From the NCBI GenBank assembly GCA_028289545.1, contig JANQPG010000008.1, positions 1-64,000 of the forward strand: a stretch of 64,000 nucleotides of DNA, written 5' to 3'. Below, piece by piece: positions 35,898 to 44,848 of the stretch. Position 1 is the first letter of the stretch, and the number at the start of each line of letters is the position of its first letter. The notes below the pieces were generated by a model. That model had not been told where the DNA came from. It did not search any database and saw only the letters and a program-made list of their open reading frames with translations. The stretch comes from Woeseiaceae bacterium (GTDB lineage Bacteria; Pseudomonadota; Gammaproteobacteria; Steroidobacterales; Woeseiaceae). A program made the translations under genes and the position numbers.

Positions 35898-36698
35898 ATG
35901 GAGCCCTTGGCTGTGGGTAAGAAAATTGCGGTCCTCACCGGGGCAACGGGAGGGATCGGGCAAGCCGTCGCCCACGCTTTCGAGACCCTGGGGTACAGGC
36001 TTGTCCTTATCGGGCGGGACCAGCACAAGCTCGATCCGCTACTGCAGCGGCTGTCAGGTGGTCACCTGACCGTAACCGCCGACCTGTCTCTGATTGCGGA
36101 AAACCGTCGAATTGGCGAGCGAATCCTTGGCTCTTTTGGGGAAGTCGACGTGCTACTCAATGTCGCAGGTACGATTTCGGGGGCTCGACAGCTCACCAGC
36201 GAGGGCAACGAACTCACCCTGGCGACGAACCTTCTGGGGCCGATCGCGTTAACGCAGGCGTTGTCTCCGCGGCGGACCGTTATGACCGGATCTGAAGCCA
36301 TCCTGTTCGCAAAAGACTTGTCGCCCGCAGATTTGCATTCCGCCGAAAAGTACTCCGGCTTCAGGGCCTATGCCTACACGAAAGCTTGTCTGACGTTATG
36401 GGCGATGACGCGTGACCGCGATCGCTTTGTCAGCCTGGCTGACCCCGGACCCACCGATACGCCGATGGCGCGCAACAGCGCCGTGCCGCTGCTGCTCCGT
36501 CTCGTGCAACCTCTGGTCAGACACGCCCCTGGAATCGCTGCACGGGCGTTCACAAAAGCCGGCCACTCCCTGAGCGCCGGGGAAACGGCGGCAAAGGTGG
36601 TATCTCCCAAGGCAGAGAAAGAACCGCACATGCGATTCCTCGACGCGCATGCGGCAGCAAGGCTAAGCGCCGCTATCGACCCGCTGCTAAGTCCTTAG
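35898..36698 (+). CDS. Short-chain dehydrogenase/reductase
   Basis: Start ATG 35898 gives 266 aa; earlier in-frame codons fall in the promoter. The Rossmann TGATGGIGQ is near residues 15-23, VLLNVAGTISG follows, and a YxxxK active site is in AYAYTKACL. The catalytic serine is less obvious (MTGSEAI). An NAD(P)H-dependent oxidoreductase with unknown substrate. Its upstream region carries the same operator as the efflux operon, suggesting a joint response to a compound that is both reduced and exported. Confidence 0.85.
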   Translation: MEPLAVGKKIAVLTGATGGIGQAVAHAFETLGYRLVLIGRDQHKLDPLLQRLSGGHLTVTADLSLIAENRRIGERILGSFGEVDVLLNVAGTISGARQLTSEGNELTLATNLLGPIALTQALSPRRTVMTGSEAILFAKDLSPADLHSAEKYSGFRAYAYTKACLTLWAMTRDRDRFVSLADPGPTDTPMARNSAVPLLLRLVQPLVRHAPGIAARAFTKAGHSLSAGETAAKVVSPKAEKEPHMRFLDAHAAARLSAAIDPLLSP

Positions 36699-36747
36699 AA
36701 ACGGGATAGCCGCGCAACCGCCAACTGCTGGCGCGGGTGTTCTCGAA

Positions 36748-37653
36748 CTATCGCCGGAACGAACTGCGGTAGACGCTGGGCGTGGTTCCGAGTGCTTTCT
36801 GAAAGCTCCGCGTCAGGTGAGCATGCGAAGCGAAACCACAGGCATAAGCCACGTCGGCAATGGCTGCATCGCCGTGACGCAGCTGATTGCGCGCTTTGAC
36901 GAGCCTCCGTTCCATTACGTACTGGTGAGGCGACAGGCCGGCTGCAGCCGAAAAACGGCGAGAGAATTGATAAGGGCTCATATGGCAAGTCTGAGCGATC
37001 TCGAACACGCTGACTTTGGTGGTCAAACGCGCCTCCACGAAGTCGACAGCCCGTTGCAACACGTTTGAAGGCAACGGCGGATAGTCCGGCGGAATACCGT
37101 CGCACTCTCGCAATGATCGAATCGCTGCTGCCGTCAGGTGCAACGCAAGTTCGTCCAGCAACGTGATGTCGCCTGCGTCGCCGAACCGGAACCATCGACG
37201 GAAGCGTTGCCCGATTTCGGTAATGCGCGGGTGGACCGCGCCGCTCATGTATCGTGGCCGCAAGCGGCCTCCGTCGTACAGGTCGTCATGTACCGACTGC
37301 AAGTACTCGTCGGATACACCAATGATGGTGTAATCCGGGTTGAGCTGGGTGCGCATGCGCACCTCGCAGCCGCTGGGCGTGAACGACAGGTAGTTCGCGG
37401 TGGCTTCGACGTGACGCCGTGCTTTGTCGGAGTCGATGGCGCGCAGGCCATCGTACCGCCCGAACGTAAAGCCAATGACGTTCATTGGCGAGCGCATGTT
37501 GATCTCGAGCGGGCCGAACGGCGTGTACTTGGCCGTGTAGCGGGTCGTGTCCACGCGCCAGCCCCATTCGGGCAATGTGTCGATGACTTCTCCATCCATC
37601 GGCACGCACCGGTGCGCTGCGAGCGGGTTGGCGAGTTGCAGTGCAGCATCCAT
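36748..37653 (-). CDS. AraC-family regulator
   Basis: This 301-aa protein has a ~200-residue unique N-domain and a C-terminal pair of helix-turn-helices (VSVFEIAQTCHMSPYQFSRRFSAAAGLSPHQYVMERRLVKARNQLRHGDAAIADVAYACGFASHAHLTRSFQKALGTTP in positions about 215-293). It lies downstream of the CNBD/TrxR-like gene on the same strand with a 172-bp gap, and convergent with the SDR gene. Effector and targets are unknown. Confidence 0.92.
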   Translation of the reverse strand: MDAALQLANPLAAHRCVPMDGEVIDTLPEWGWRVDTTRYTAKYTPFGPLEINMRSPMNVIGFTFGRYDGLRAIDSDKARRHVEATANYLSFTPSGCEVRMRTQLNPDYTIIGVSDEYLQSVHDDLYDGGRLRPRYMSGAVHPRITEIGQRFRRWFRFGDAGDITLLDELALHLTAAAIRSLRECDGIPPDYPPLPSNVLQRAVDFVEARLTTKVSVFEIAQTCHMSPYQFSRRFSAAAGLSPHQYVMERRLVKARNQLRHGDAAIADVAYACGFASHAHLTRSFQKALGTTPSVYRSSFRR

Positions 37654-37825
37654 GGCAACAGCCTAACGAGGCTTAAGGCCGGTCGCAAACTTCGGGCAGG
37701 ATTGTGCAAGCCCGCGTAGGTCAGGCGGGGCAAAGAGCCAACACGAACGTAAGTTGAATTATTGCAGTTCGATGACAGCGGCGTTGGAATGGCTCGTATT
37801 TCGTGGGCGAGCTTGTCGAGTTCCT

Positions 37826-39520
37826 TCAGTCATCACCCAGTACGCGATGGACGAACTGGATGCACACGGATCCCTCGCCAACAGCCGATGCCACGCGCTT
37901 CACCGAGCCCGAACGTACGTCGCCTGCCGCAAAAACTCGCGGACAGCTGGTCTCCAGCAGATACGGGCGGCGTTCGAGCGGCCAGCGGCTGGACTGGAGT
38001 GTCGCCGCATCCAGATCGTCGCCGGTGAGTACGAAGCCTTTTTCGTCGAGCGCGACTTCATCGTCGAGGAACGCCGTACCGGGTTGTGCGCCGATGAAAA
38101 TGAACAGATGCGAGACGTCCATGCGCCGCTGCGAGTCCGTTCGGTTGTCTCGGACGGCGAGCGCCTCGATATGCTCGTCTCCGACGAGCCGCTCGACTTC
38201 GCTGTGCGCATGCAGCGTGATGTTCTGCGTGCGCTCAATTCGATCGATCAGGTAGGCAGACATGCTGTGGCGCAGGTCCTGGCTTCGGATGAGAATGTGC
38301 ACGTGCCGCGCGCGCTTCGACAAATACATGGCCGCCTGGCCCGCCGAGTTGCCGCCACCGATCACGGCGACGTCCTTTCCGCGGCAGAGTTCGCCTTCCA
38401 CGTGACTCGCGCCGTAGTGCACGCCGCCGACATTGTCGAGGCCTTCTATGGGTGGCTGCCGGTAGACTGCGCCGGAGGCGAGTACAACCGATTTCGCGAA
38501 TATCAGGTCGCCGCCATCGACGCGGAGTTTGTGCCAGGGATCGCCGCACTCGAAGGCCTCGAGTTCCCTTGCGGCGGCAATATGCGCGCCGAACTTCTGC
38601 GCCTGCAAGTACGCTCTTCCCATAAGGGCCTGACCGGTGATGCCGGTTGGAAAACCCATATAGTTCTCGATTTTCGAGCTGCTGGCCGCTTGGCCACCGG
38701 GAGCGACGGCCTCGAGTACAATTACGCTCAATCCCTCAGAGGCGGCGTACACCGCCGCCGTTAACCCCGCCGGCCCGCTGCCGATAACGGCGACGTCGTA
38801 AGTCACGCCACAGTCGATGTCGACCGTGAAGCCCAGTTCCTCCGCTAAAGTGCGGTTGTTCGGCCGCGTTAGCGGTTTGTCGTTGACCACCACCGCCGGG
38901 AGGTCGGCCGGCGCAAGCCCGTGGGCGTCAAGAATACGTGCGAGCCGCGTCGTGTCCGATCGGGTGTCCAGGGTGTCGAACGGGATGCCGTTGCGGGATA
39001 GAAAACTCTCCAGTCGGTTGGTCTCTGCGATACGTCCGTCGCCAACCAGCAAAACGTTCGCCAGTCGTTCTGCCACCATCCGCATGCGCCGAAGAATGAA
39101 GCTCAACAATAGTTTTTCGCCAAGGTCCGACTCGGTGGCGATAACCTGGCGGATGGCGTCCGGCGCGATGACCAGTGCGGTCAGATCCTCACGGGCGCGT
39201 CCCGACACGAGCGCCCGCCCGCCCGACATCGTGACGATCTCGCCAATGTAGTGTCCGGGTCCGTGGCTAATGATGAGATGCTCACCCTTATCGTTGCGGT
39301 TGAGCACGTCGATACCACCGTCGAGTACCAGCATGAAAACGGAGGTTTCACCGGCCTCCCAGAGCGTATCGCCCGCCGCATAGCGGCGCTCTTCCCCATA
39401 CTCGCGCAACAGGTCGATCTCCGACTCGCTGAGTTCCGGATCGAGTTCGTGCATGCGTTGGGCAGTACCCGCTGCCCACGGCGGTACCTCAGACTCTGAG
39501 CTTGCGGCGTTCTGACTCAA
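37826..39520 (-). CDS. Cyclic-nucleotide-domain/thioredoxin-reductase-like FAD oxidoreductase
   Basis: I prefer TTG 39520, six bases after AGGGAG, giving 564 aa; ATG 39454 is the alternative. The longer frame to 39778 overlaps the peroxiredoxin gene. Order: cNMP-binding-like domain (~30-150: EAGETSVFMLVLDGGIDVL, GHYIGEIVTMSGG), glutaredoxin-like segment (~155-240: PAVVVNDKPLTRPNNRTLAEELG), then FAD domain with GSGPAGLTAAVYAASEG, NAD motif GGGNSAGQAA and C-terminal VFAAGDVRSGSVKRVASAVGEG. The CxxC of true thioredoxin reductase is replaced by GASH (GVHYGASHVEGELC), as in related CNBD-TrxR proteins. A peroxiredoxin gene lies 40 bp upstream, so it may reduce that protein through an unusual route. 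Confidence 0.88.
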   Translation of the reverse strand: MSQNAASSESEVPPWAAGTAQRMHELDPELSESEIDLLREYGEERRYAAGDTLWEAGETSVFMLVLDGGIDVLNRNDKGEHLIISHGPGHYIGEIVTMSGGRALVSGRAREDLTALVIAPDAIRQVIATESDLGEKLLLSFILRRMRMVAERLANVLLVGDGRIAETNRLESFLSRNGIPFDTLDTRSDTTRLARILDAHGLAPADLPAVVVNDKPLTRPNNRTLAEELGFTVDIDCGVTYDVAVIGSGPAGLTAAVYAASEGLSVIVLEAVAPGGQAASSSKIENYMGFPTGITGQALMGRAYLQAQKFGAHIAAARELEAFECGDPWHKLRVDGGDLIFAKSVVLASGAVYRQPPIEGLDNVGGVHYGASHVEGELCRGKDVAVIGGGNSAGQAAMYLSKRARHVHILIRSQDLRHSMSAYLIDRIERTQNITLHAHSEVERLVGDEHIEALAVRDNRTDSQRRMDVSHLFIFIGAQPGTAFLDDEVALDEKGFVLTGDDLDAATLQSSRWPLERRPYLLETSCPRVFAAGDVRSGSVKRVASAVGEGSVCIQFVHRVLGDD

Positions 39521-39560
39521 TGGCGTCTCCCTGTCGCATGTGAATTCGGCACCCGTAGCA

Positions 39561-40130
39561 CTATCCCGCAGCCATCTGCCGAAGCGTTGCCACAACCTCG
39601 TCCGGGTCGAGCAATCCCCGGGTCTCGTCAGGCGCTGCGATAACTTGTCGTGCGGCACTAATGATGAAACTGGCGGGCACCGGGATTTCGGCATGCGGGT
39701 TTTCCGGCATGCGATCCTGCGGAGCGCCGACGAAGTCGTAAGCAATACCGAAGCGTCCGGCAATCGTTCCGTCGGCATCGCTCAGAAACTCGAAATCCAG
39801 GCGGCTTTCGCGAGCGGTAACCAACGCCGCCTCGCGCGTCTCCGGCGAGATGGCGATCACGCGCGCGCCCGCCGCCGTGAACGTCGGAAGGCGGCGTTGA
39901 TAAGCGCGCAGCGCCGTCTTGCACACCGGGCAGGCGCCGTCGCGATAGAAAAGCACAACAAGTGGAGCGGAGCTTGCACCATCGTTGGGCAAGGCATGCT
40001 TGCCGGCCGCGTTCGATAGTGCGAACTCCGGGGCGACGTCTCCGGGTCTAGCTACCGGGACGGTTGTGCTACCGGTCGTGTCCCCGTCGGCATCGCTGGG
40101 TATCGGTGGTTGTCGCCTGGCCATTGTCAC
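39561..40130 (-). CDS. Peroxiredoxin-like protein (AhpC/TSA, CPVC type)
   Basis: The start is GTG 40130, eight bases after a perfect AGGAGG; ATG 40124 is in frame but too far. The 189-aa thioredoxin-fold protein has FYRDGACPVC (C67, C70), RAYQRRLPTFTAAGARVIAISP and the late strand PVPASFIIS. Its Shine-Dalgarno overlaps the OMF stop, so translation is probably coupled to the efflux operon. It likely reduces peroxides in the cytoplasm, with the flavoprotein encoded next as possible reductant. Confidence 0.88.
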   Translation of the reverse strand: MTMARRQPPIPSDADGDTTGSTTVPVARPGDVAPEFALSNAAGKHALPNDGASSAPLVVLFYRDGACPVCKTALRAYQRRLPTFTAAGARVIAISPETREAALVTARESRLDFEFLSDADGTIAGRFGIAYDFVGAPQDRMPENPHAEIPVPASFIISAARQVIAAPDETRGLLDPDEVVATLRQMAAG

Positions 40131-40142
40131 GGATCATACCTC

Positions 40143-41588
40143 CTAACGATCGGCGAGCAGATCGTCGGGTAGCCTTGACCAGCCGGCACCGAGTGCCTGG
40201 AAAACGGCGGTGTAGTTGCGGGTCACGGCGGTTCGACTCTGCTCCAGGGATGCTTCCGCAGCCAATTGGCGTGCCTCCGCATCGAGAACATCGATAAAGT
40301 CGTCAACACCGGCATCATAGCGGGCGCGAGCGAGTTCGGCAGCCTCCCGGGCTTTGTCCGACGCGATCACGAGCGTGTCGTACCGCAGTTTCTCGCGCCC
40401 GTATCGGGCGAGAGCCGTTTGTGTTTCTTCGAGCGCGGCCAGAATACTCTGCTCGTACGCAGCCAGAGCAGCCTCGGCGCGCGCGCCCGCCGTTGCGACC
40501 CGCGCGCGGACACGGGGAACATCAAAGCCCGCCCATGACAGGGTGGGGCCTATGCTGTAGCCGACACTGCCGGCGTCTCCCAGCGCCGAGGTGCTTTGTG
40601 CGGTCAAACTGCCGACTCCCTCGAGCGTGATTCTGGGGAAATAGTCGGCCTTGGCAATTCCAATACGCGCGGAAGCGGCCGCGAACGAACGTTCAGCCGC
40701 GCGGACATCGGCCCGCCGGTCGATCAGTGCGCCTGCGTTACCAATCGCTATGGATTGCGGCGGCGTCGGCAGGGTTTCACCTTCGCGAGCCAGTGACGTC
40801 TCGATGTCTCGTACGGCCGAACCCGTCAACGTGGCAAGGCGGTTGGCGGCGGCAACGCGATCCGCCTCCAGCGGCGGGATTGTTGCTTCGGTGGTCTTTG
40901 CCTGCGCTTCGGCGCGCGCGACGTCAAGCTGCGAGCCCAGGCCTTCTTCGAGTCGTATCTGCGTCAGTCGCGCGGTGTCCCGCTGTACCTCCAGGTTTTG
41001 CCGTGCAACGTCGAGCTGCACCTCTGCGCCCCGGTAATCCACGTAGGCTCGAACGGTTTCCGCCGCGACCAGAGCCTGGGCGTCGCGTCTCAACGCTTCC
41101 GCCGACTCGGCTTCGGCACGTGCAGCCTCGGTCGCTCTGCGTACTCGGCCGAAGAAGTCGAGTTCCCAGCCGGCCGAAAGACCCACGTCGTAGAGCTCAC
41201 CGTCGGGAATGGCGACGTCATCCTGCGCGAAAGCCGCGCCTGCCACTTGTCGTCGGGCCGCGCTTGCGCCGACCGCTCCCTGAGGTCTCAGGTTCGTCCG
41301 CTCGAGGCGAAGCTGCGCCCGCGCGGCATCGACATTTGCGACGGCGATACGGAGTTCCCGGTTCTCCCGGAAGGCCCGGTCGACCAGGCCATCGAGAGTG
41401 GTGTCATTTAGAGAAGTCCACCACGTGGCCGCCGGCTCGTCTTCGGAGACCGTGACGGCGGCATCCACTGCCAGCCCGGAACCCGTAAAGCCGTCGGTGT
41501 CCGGTGCCGCGTAATCCGGCCCAAGGGCGGCACACGCCGCCGTCAGCAGCGCAGCAGGTACGAGCAGTATTGATTTCAGTAAGTTCAT
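40143..41588 (-). CDS. Outer-membrane efflux lipoprotein 2 (NodT/OprM type)
   Basis: Start ATG 41588 (MNLLKSILLVPAALLTAACAALGPDYAAP) gives 481 aa with a lipobox-like LTAAC (C19). It has TWWTSLNDTTLDGLVDRAFRENRELRIAVANVDAARAQ, GWELDFFGRVRR and the second efflux repeat (LARYGREKLRYDTLVIASDKAREAAELARARY). It is the exit duct for RND pump 2, encoded 25 bp upstream. Confidence 0.93.
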   Translation of the reverse strand: MNLLKSILLVPAALLTAACAALGPDYAAPDTDGFTGSGLAVDAAVTVSEDEPAATWWTSLNDTTLDGLVDRAFRENRELRIAVANVDAARAQLRLERTNLRPQGAVGASAARRQVAGAAFAQDDVAIPDGELYDVGLSAGWELDFFGRVRRATEAARAEAESAEALRRDAQALVAAETVRAYVDYRGAEVQLDVARQNLEVQRDTARLTQIRLEEGLGSQLDVARAEAQAKTTEATIPPLEADRVAAANRLATLTGSAVRDIETSLAREGETLPTPPQSIAIGNAGALIDRRADVRAAERSFAAASARIGIAKADYFPRITLEGVGSLTAQSTSALGDAGSVGYSIGPTLSWAGFDVPRVRARVATAGARAEAALAAYEQSILAALEETQTALARYGREKLRYDTLVIASDKAREAAELARARYDAGVDDFIDVLDAEARQLAAEASLEQSRTAVTRNYTAVFQALGAGWSRLPDDLLADR

Positions 41589-41613
41589 TGCGCTGTCTCC
41601 AGGTCTGTGCGCA

Positions 41614-44600
41614 TCAGGCTGCAGGGGAGGGTGTTTGCGGGTCCTTTTGCTCGGGTGCCGCGCCATCTTTGGCCCTGAATGACAACTTCGTGCCTAACTG
41701 GCGTGTCACTCCGTAGAAAATCGGGGTCAGGAAAAGGCCAAAGATTGTGACGCCCAGCATCCCGGAGAAAACGGCCGTGCCTAGCGACTGGCGCATCTCG
41801 TAGCCGGCGCCAGTGCCGATCATTAGCGGCACGACGCCGAGAATGAAGGCAAAGGAGGTCATGACGATGGGGCGAAGACGCAGGCGCGCCGCTTCCACCG
41901 CCGCGTCCCAGGTGGACATGCCGCGGTCTTCGGCCTGTTTGGCGAACTCCACGATGAGAATGGCGTTCTTCGCCGCAAGTCCAATGAGCACGACAAATCC
42001 GATCTGTACCAGGATGTTCATGTCCAGCCCGCGTGCGATGACGCCGGTCAGCGAGGCCAGCAGCGACATCGGGACGATCAGGATGACGGCGAGAGGCAGC
42101 GTTATGCTCTCGTATTGCGCGGCGAGCAACAGGAAGACAAAGGTTACGGCGAGGGCAAAGGCGATCATTGCCGTGCCTGAGGCCATCCGCTCCTGCAGCG
42201 CCAGTTCCGTCCATTCGAACCCAAATCCGGGAGCAAGCGAGCCGTCGGCTAACGCCTCGACCGCATCGAGGGCATCGCCCGTCGAATAACCGGGCACAAC
42301 ATCCCCCTGTACGGCCGCGGCCGGGTACAGGTTATAGCGAGCCACGCGATTCGGGCCGGTGATGTCTGCAAACGTCGCGACCGAGCCGATCGGGACCATT
42401 TCACCGTCCGCGTTCCGGGTCCTGAGCCTCGCGATATCGTCCGCGTCTTTCCGGAAGCTGTCGTCAGCCTGTGCCGTGACGCGAAAGGTACGTCCAAAGG
42501 CGTTGAAGTCGTTGACGTAGGCGGAACCCAGGTACACCTCCAGGGTTGAGAAGACGTCTTCGACCCGAACGCCCAGCTGCTCGGCTTTGACTCGATCGAT
42601 ATCGGTAAAGAGCTGCGGCGTCCTCGTGTTGAACATGGTAAACGACGAGGTGGTCGACGCGTTTGCGTTGGCACCGCCCGCTAGTGTCCAGGCCTGAGCC
42701 TCCAGGGAGGAATAGCCGCTACCGGCGCGATCTTGCACGTAACCCTTGAAACCGCCGGCATTCCCTATGCCCCGGACGGACGGCGGCGGGATGACAAGGA
42801 TAAACGCGTCCTGATAGCTGGAGAAAGATTGCCGCAGGTCGGCAAGAATGCGGTCGCGGTCGAAACCTTCGCCGACGCGGCCGCCAATATCTTCCATCGT
42901 AAAGAAGATGGCGGCGGCGTTTGACGCCGTGGTCCGCGTCGCGCCATCGAAACCGGCAAAGGCAGCGGCATGCTCGACGTAGGGGTGTGCGAGTCCGTCC
43001 TGGATAGCGCGATCCATCACCGCTTCGGTCCGCGCCAATGACGCGCCGGGGGGCAGCTGAATGACGGTAATCAGATAGTTCTGGTCGACCGGCGGCACGA
43101 AGCCCCGAGCCACCGTGCTGAACTGATAGCCTGTCATCATCAACAGCGCGCCGTAAACCACGAGTACGCTCAGGGCCATTCGCGTCAGTTTTCGCACAGC
43201 GCCCGCATAGCCTCGCGCCGCCGCGTCAAAACCCTGATCGAACTTCTTGAAGAACCAGGCGAGGGGGCGTTCCCACTGCTTCAGTTCCGCAGCGTTCTTG
43301 CGAGGCTTCAGCAACAACGCGGACAGAGCAGGGGAGAGGGTCAGCGAGACGCCGGCCGAGATGACCGTCGCCGAAGCGACCGTAATGGCGAACTGCCGAT
43401 AAAACTCGCCGGATATGCCGTCGAGAAATGCCGTCGGAATAAACACGGCTGACAGTACCAGGGCAATCGACACCAGCGCACCGCCCACTTCGTCCATCGT
43501 CGCAAACGCAGCCTCTTTGGGTGACAAGCCCTCGTGGATCTTTCGCTCGACGTTCTCGACGACGACGATAGCGTCGTCGACCACGATCCCAATTGCGAGG
43601 ACAAGTCCAAAGAGCGACAGGTTGTTGAGCGAGAAGCCGAACATCTGCATGACCGCGAACGTGCCGACGAGGGAGATTGGGATCGCAAGGATCGGGATGA
43701 TCGACGCCCGGATGCTCTGCAGGAATACGAACACGACGAGCGAGACGAGAATGACCGCTTCGAGAATGGTCTTCTCGACTTCATGGATGGATTCGGCCAC
43801 AAACTCGGTTGGGTTCCAGATCACTTCATACGCCAGACCTTCCGGAAAGCTCTGCGACATCGTTTCGACCGTCGTAAGAATTCGATCGGCTGTCTCGAGC
43901 GCGTTCGATCCGGGCTGCTGGTTGAACAGCATTGCCAGCGCCGGCGACTCGTCGAGCTTGGCGTTGGTGTTGTAGTCCCGTGCGCCGAGCTCGACGCGAG
44001 CAATGTCGCGGAGACGCACCTGACGACCGTCGTCGCTCGCCTTGACGATGATGTCTTCGAACGCCTCCGGGTCGGAGAGCCGACCCAGCGTTTGCACGCT
44101 GACCTCGAAAGCACCTTGCGTACCGGTCGGTGGGGCGTCAAGCACGCCGCCGGCCACCTCGACGTTCTGACCGCGAAGCGCCTCCACAATATCCGGTCCC
44201 GTCAGACCGAGAATCGCTGCGCGCTCGGGGTCGATCCATACGCGCATCGAGAACTCACGAAAACCGAATGCCTGGATCTGACCGACACCCTCGATGCGCT
44301 GCAGCTCATCACGCATCTGCAGGCGAGCGTAGTTCGAGATGTACAGCTGGTCTCGGCTTTGATCGGGGGAATACAGGTGGACAACGAGAAGCGCATCGGG
44401 ATTCGACTTGATCGTGGAGACGCCCAGCCGGCGCACCGGTTCGGGCAAGCGCGGCTCGGCTAGCGAGACCCGGTTTTGTACCAGCACCTGAGCGGTGTCG
44501 AGGTCGGTGCCGGGCTCGAACGTCACGTTGATAGTCGCTGTGCCCGCGGAGGTCGACTGAGACTCGATGTACAGCATGCCCTCTACGCCATTGATTTCCT

Positions 44601-44805
44601 CTTCAATGGTGGCGGCGACCGTATCGGCAACCGTCTCCGCGGATGCGCCAGGGTACGTGGCAAGAACCTGGATCGTCGGCGGGGCAATGTCCGGGTATTG
44701 TGCGACCGGCAGTGAGCGATAGGCGACCGTGCCGACGAGAATCACCAGCGTCCAGATCACGCTCGCAAAAATCGGCCGGTTGATGAAAAAGTGAGCAAAA
44801 CGCAT
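41614..44805 (-). CDS. RND efflux permease 2 (HAE-1/AcrB family)
   Basis: This 1063-aa protein begins MRFAHFFINRPIFASVIWTLVILVG, as in classic HAE-1 pumps. It has YPDIAPPTIQVLATYPGASAETV, the TM4 proton-relay pair in FGLVLAIGIVVDDAIVVVENVER, and the RND repeat in the second half (AAKNAILIVEFAKQ). It drives proton-coupled export of amphiphilic compounds. It lies between its MFP (43 bp upstream) and OMF genes, forming a complete tripartite set unrelated in order to pump 1. Confidence 0.96.
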   Translation of the reverse strand: MRFAHFFINRPIFASVIWTLVILVGTVAYRSLPVAQYPDIAPPTIQVLATYPGASAETVADTVAATIEEEINGVEGMLYIESQSTSAGTATINVTFEPGTDLDTAQVLVQNRVSLAEPRLPEPVRRLGVSTIKSNPDALLVVHLYSPDQSRDQLYISNYARLQMRDELQRIEGVGQIQAFGFREFSMRVWIDPERAAILGLTGPDIVEALRGQNVEVAGGVLDAPPTGTQGAFEVSVQTLGRLSDPEAFEDIIVKASDDGRQVRLRDIARVELGARDYNTNAKLDESPALAMLFNQQPGSNALETADRILTTVETMSQSFPEGLAYEVIWNPTEFVAESIHEVEKTILEAVILVSLVVFVFLQSIRASIIPILAIPISLVGTFAVMQMFGFSLNNLSLFGLVLAIGIVVDDAIVVVENVERKIHEGLSPKEAAFATMDEVGGALVSIALVLSAVFIPTAFLDGISGEFYRQFAITVASATVISAGVSLTLSPALSALLLKPRKNAAELKQWERPLAWFFKKFDQGFDAAARGYAGAVRKLTRMALSVLVVYGALLMMTGYQFSTVARGFVPPVDQNYLITVIQLPPGASLARTEAVMDRAIQDGLAHPYVEHAAAFAGFDGATRTTASNAAAIFFTMEDIGGRVGEGFDRDRILADLRQSFSSYQDAFILVIPPPSVRGIGNAGGFKGYVQDRAGSGYSSLEAQAWTLAGGANANASTTSSFTMFNTRTPQLFTDIDRVKAEQLGVRVEDVFSTLEVYLGSAYVNDFNAFGRTFRVTAQADDSFRKDADDIARLRTRNADGEMVPIGSVATFADITGPNRVARYNLYPAAAVQGDVVPGYSTGDALDAVEALADGSLAPGFGFEWTELALQERMASGTAMIAFALAVTFVFLLLAAQYESITLPLAVILIVPMSLLASLTGVIARGLDMNILVQIGFVVLIGLAAKNAILIVEFAKQAEDRGMSTWDAAVEAARLRLRPIVMTSFAFILGVVPLMIGTGAGYEMRQSLGTAVFSGMLGVTIFGLFLTPIFYGVTRQLGTKLSFRAKDGAAPEQKDPQTPSPAA

Positions 44806-44848
44806 CGTCTTCTCTCCTCGAGGGGCGGTTCGACTACCAAGCAGCGGC

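Noticed and set aside
37754..38764. A 336-aa open frame on the plus strand
   Set aside because: It is antisense to the CNBD/TrxR-like flavoprotein gene, has no motif, and reflects the high-GC codon bias of the real gene.
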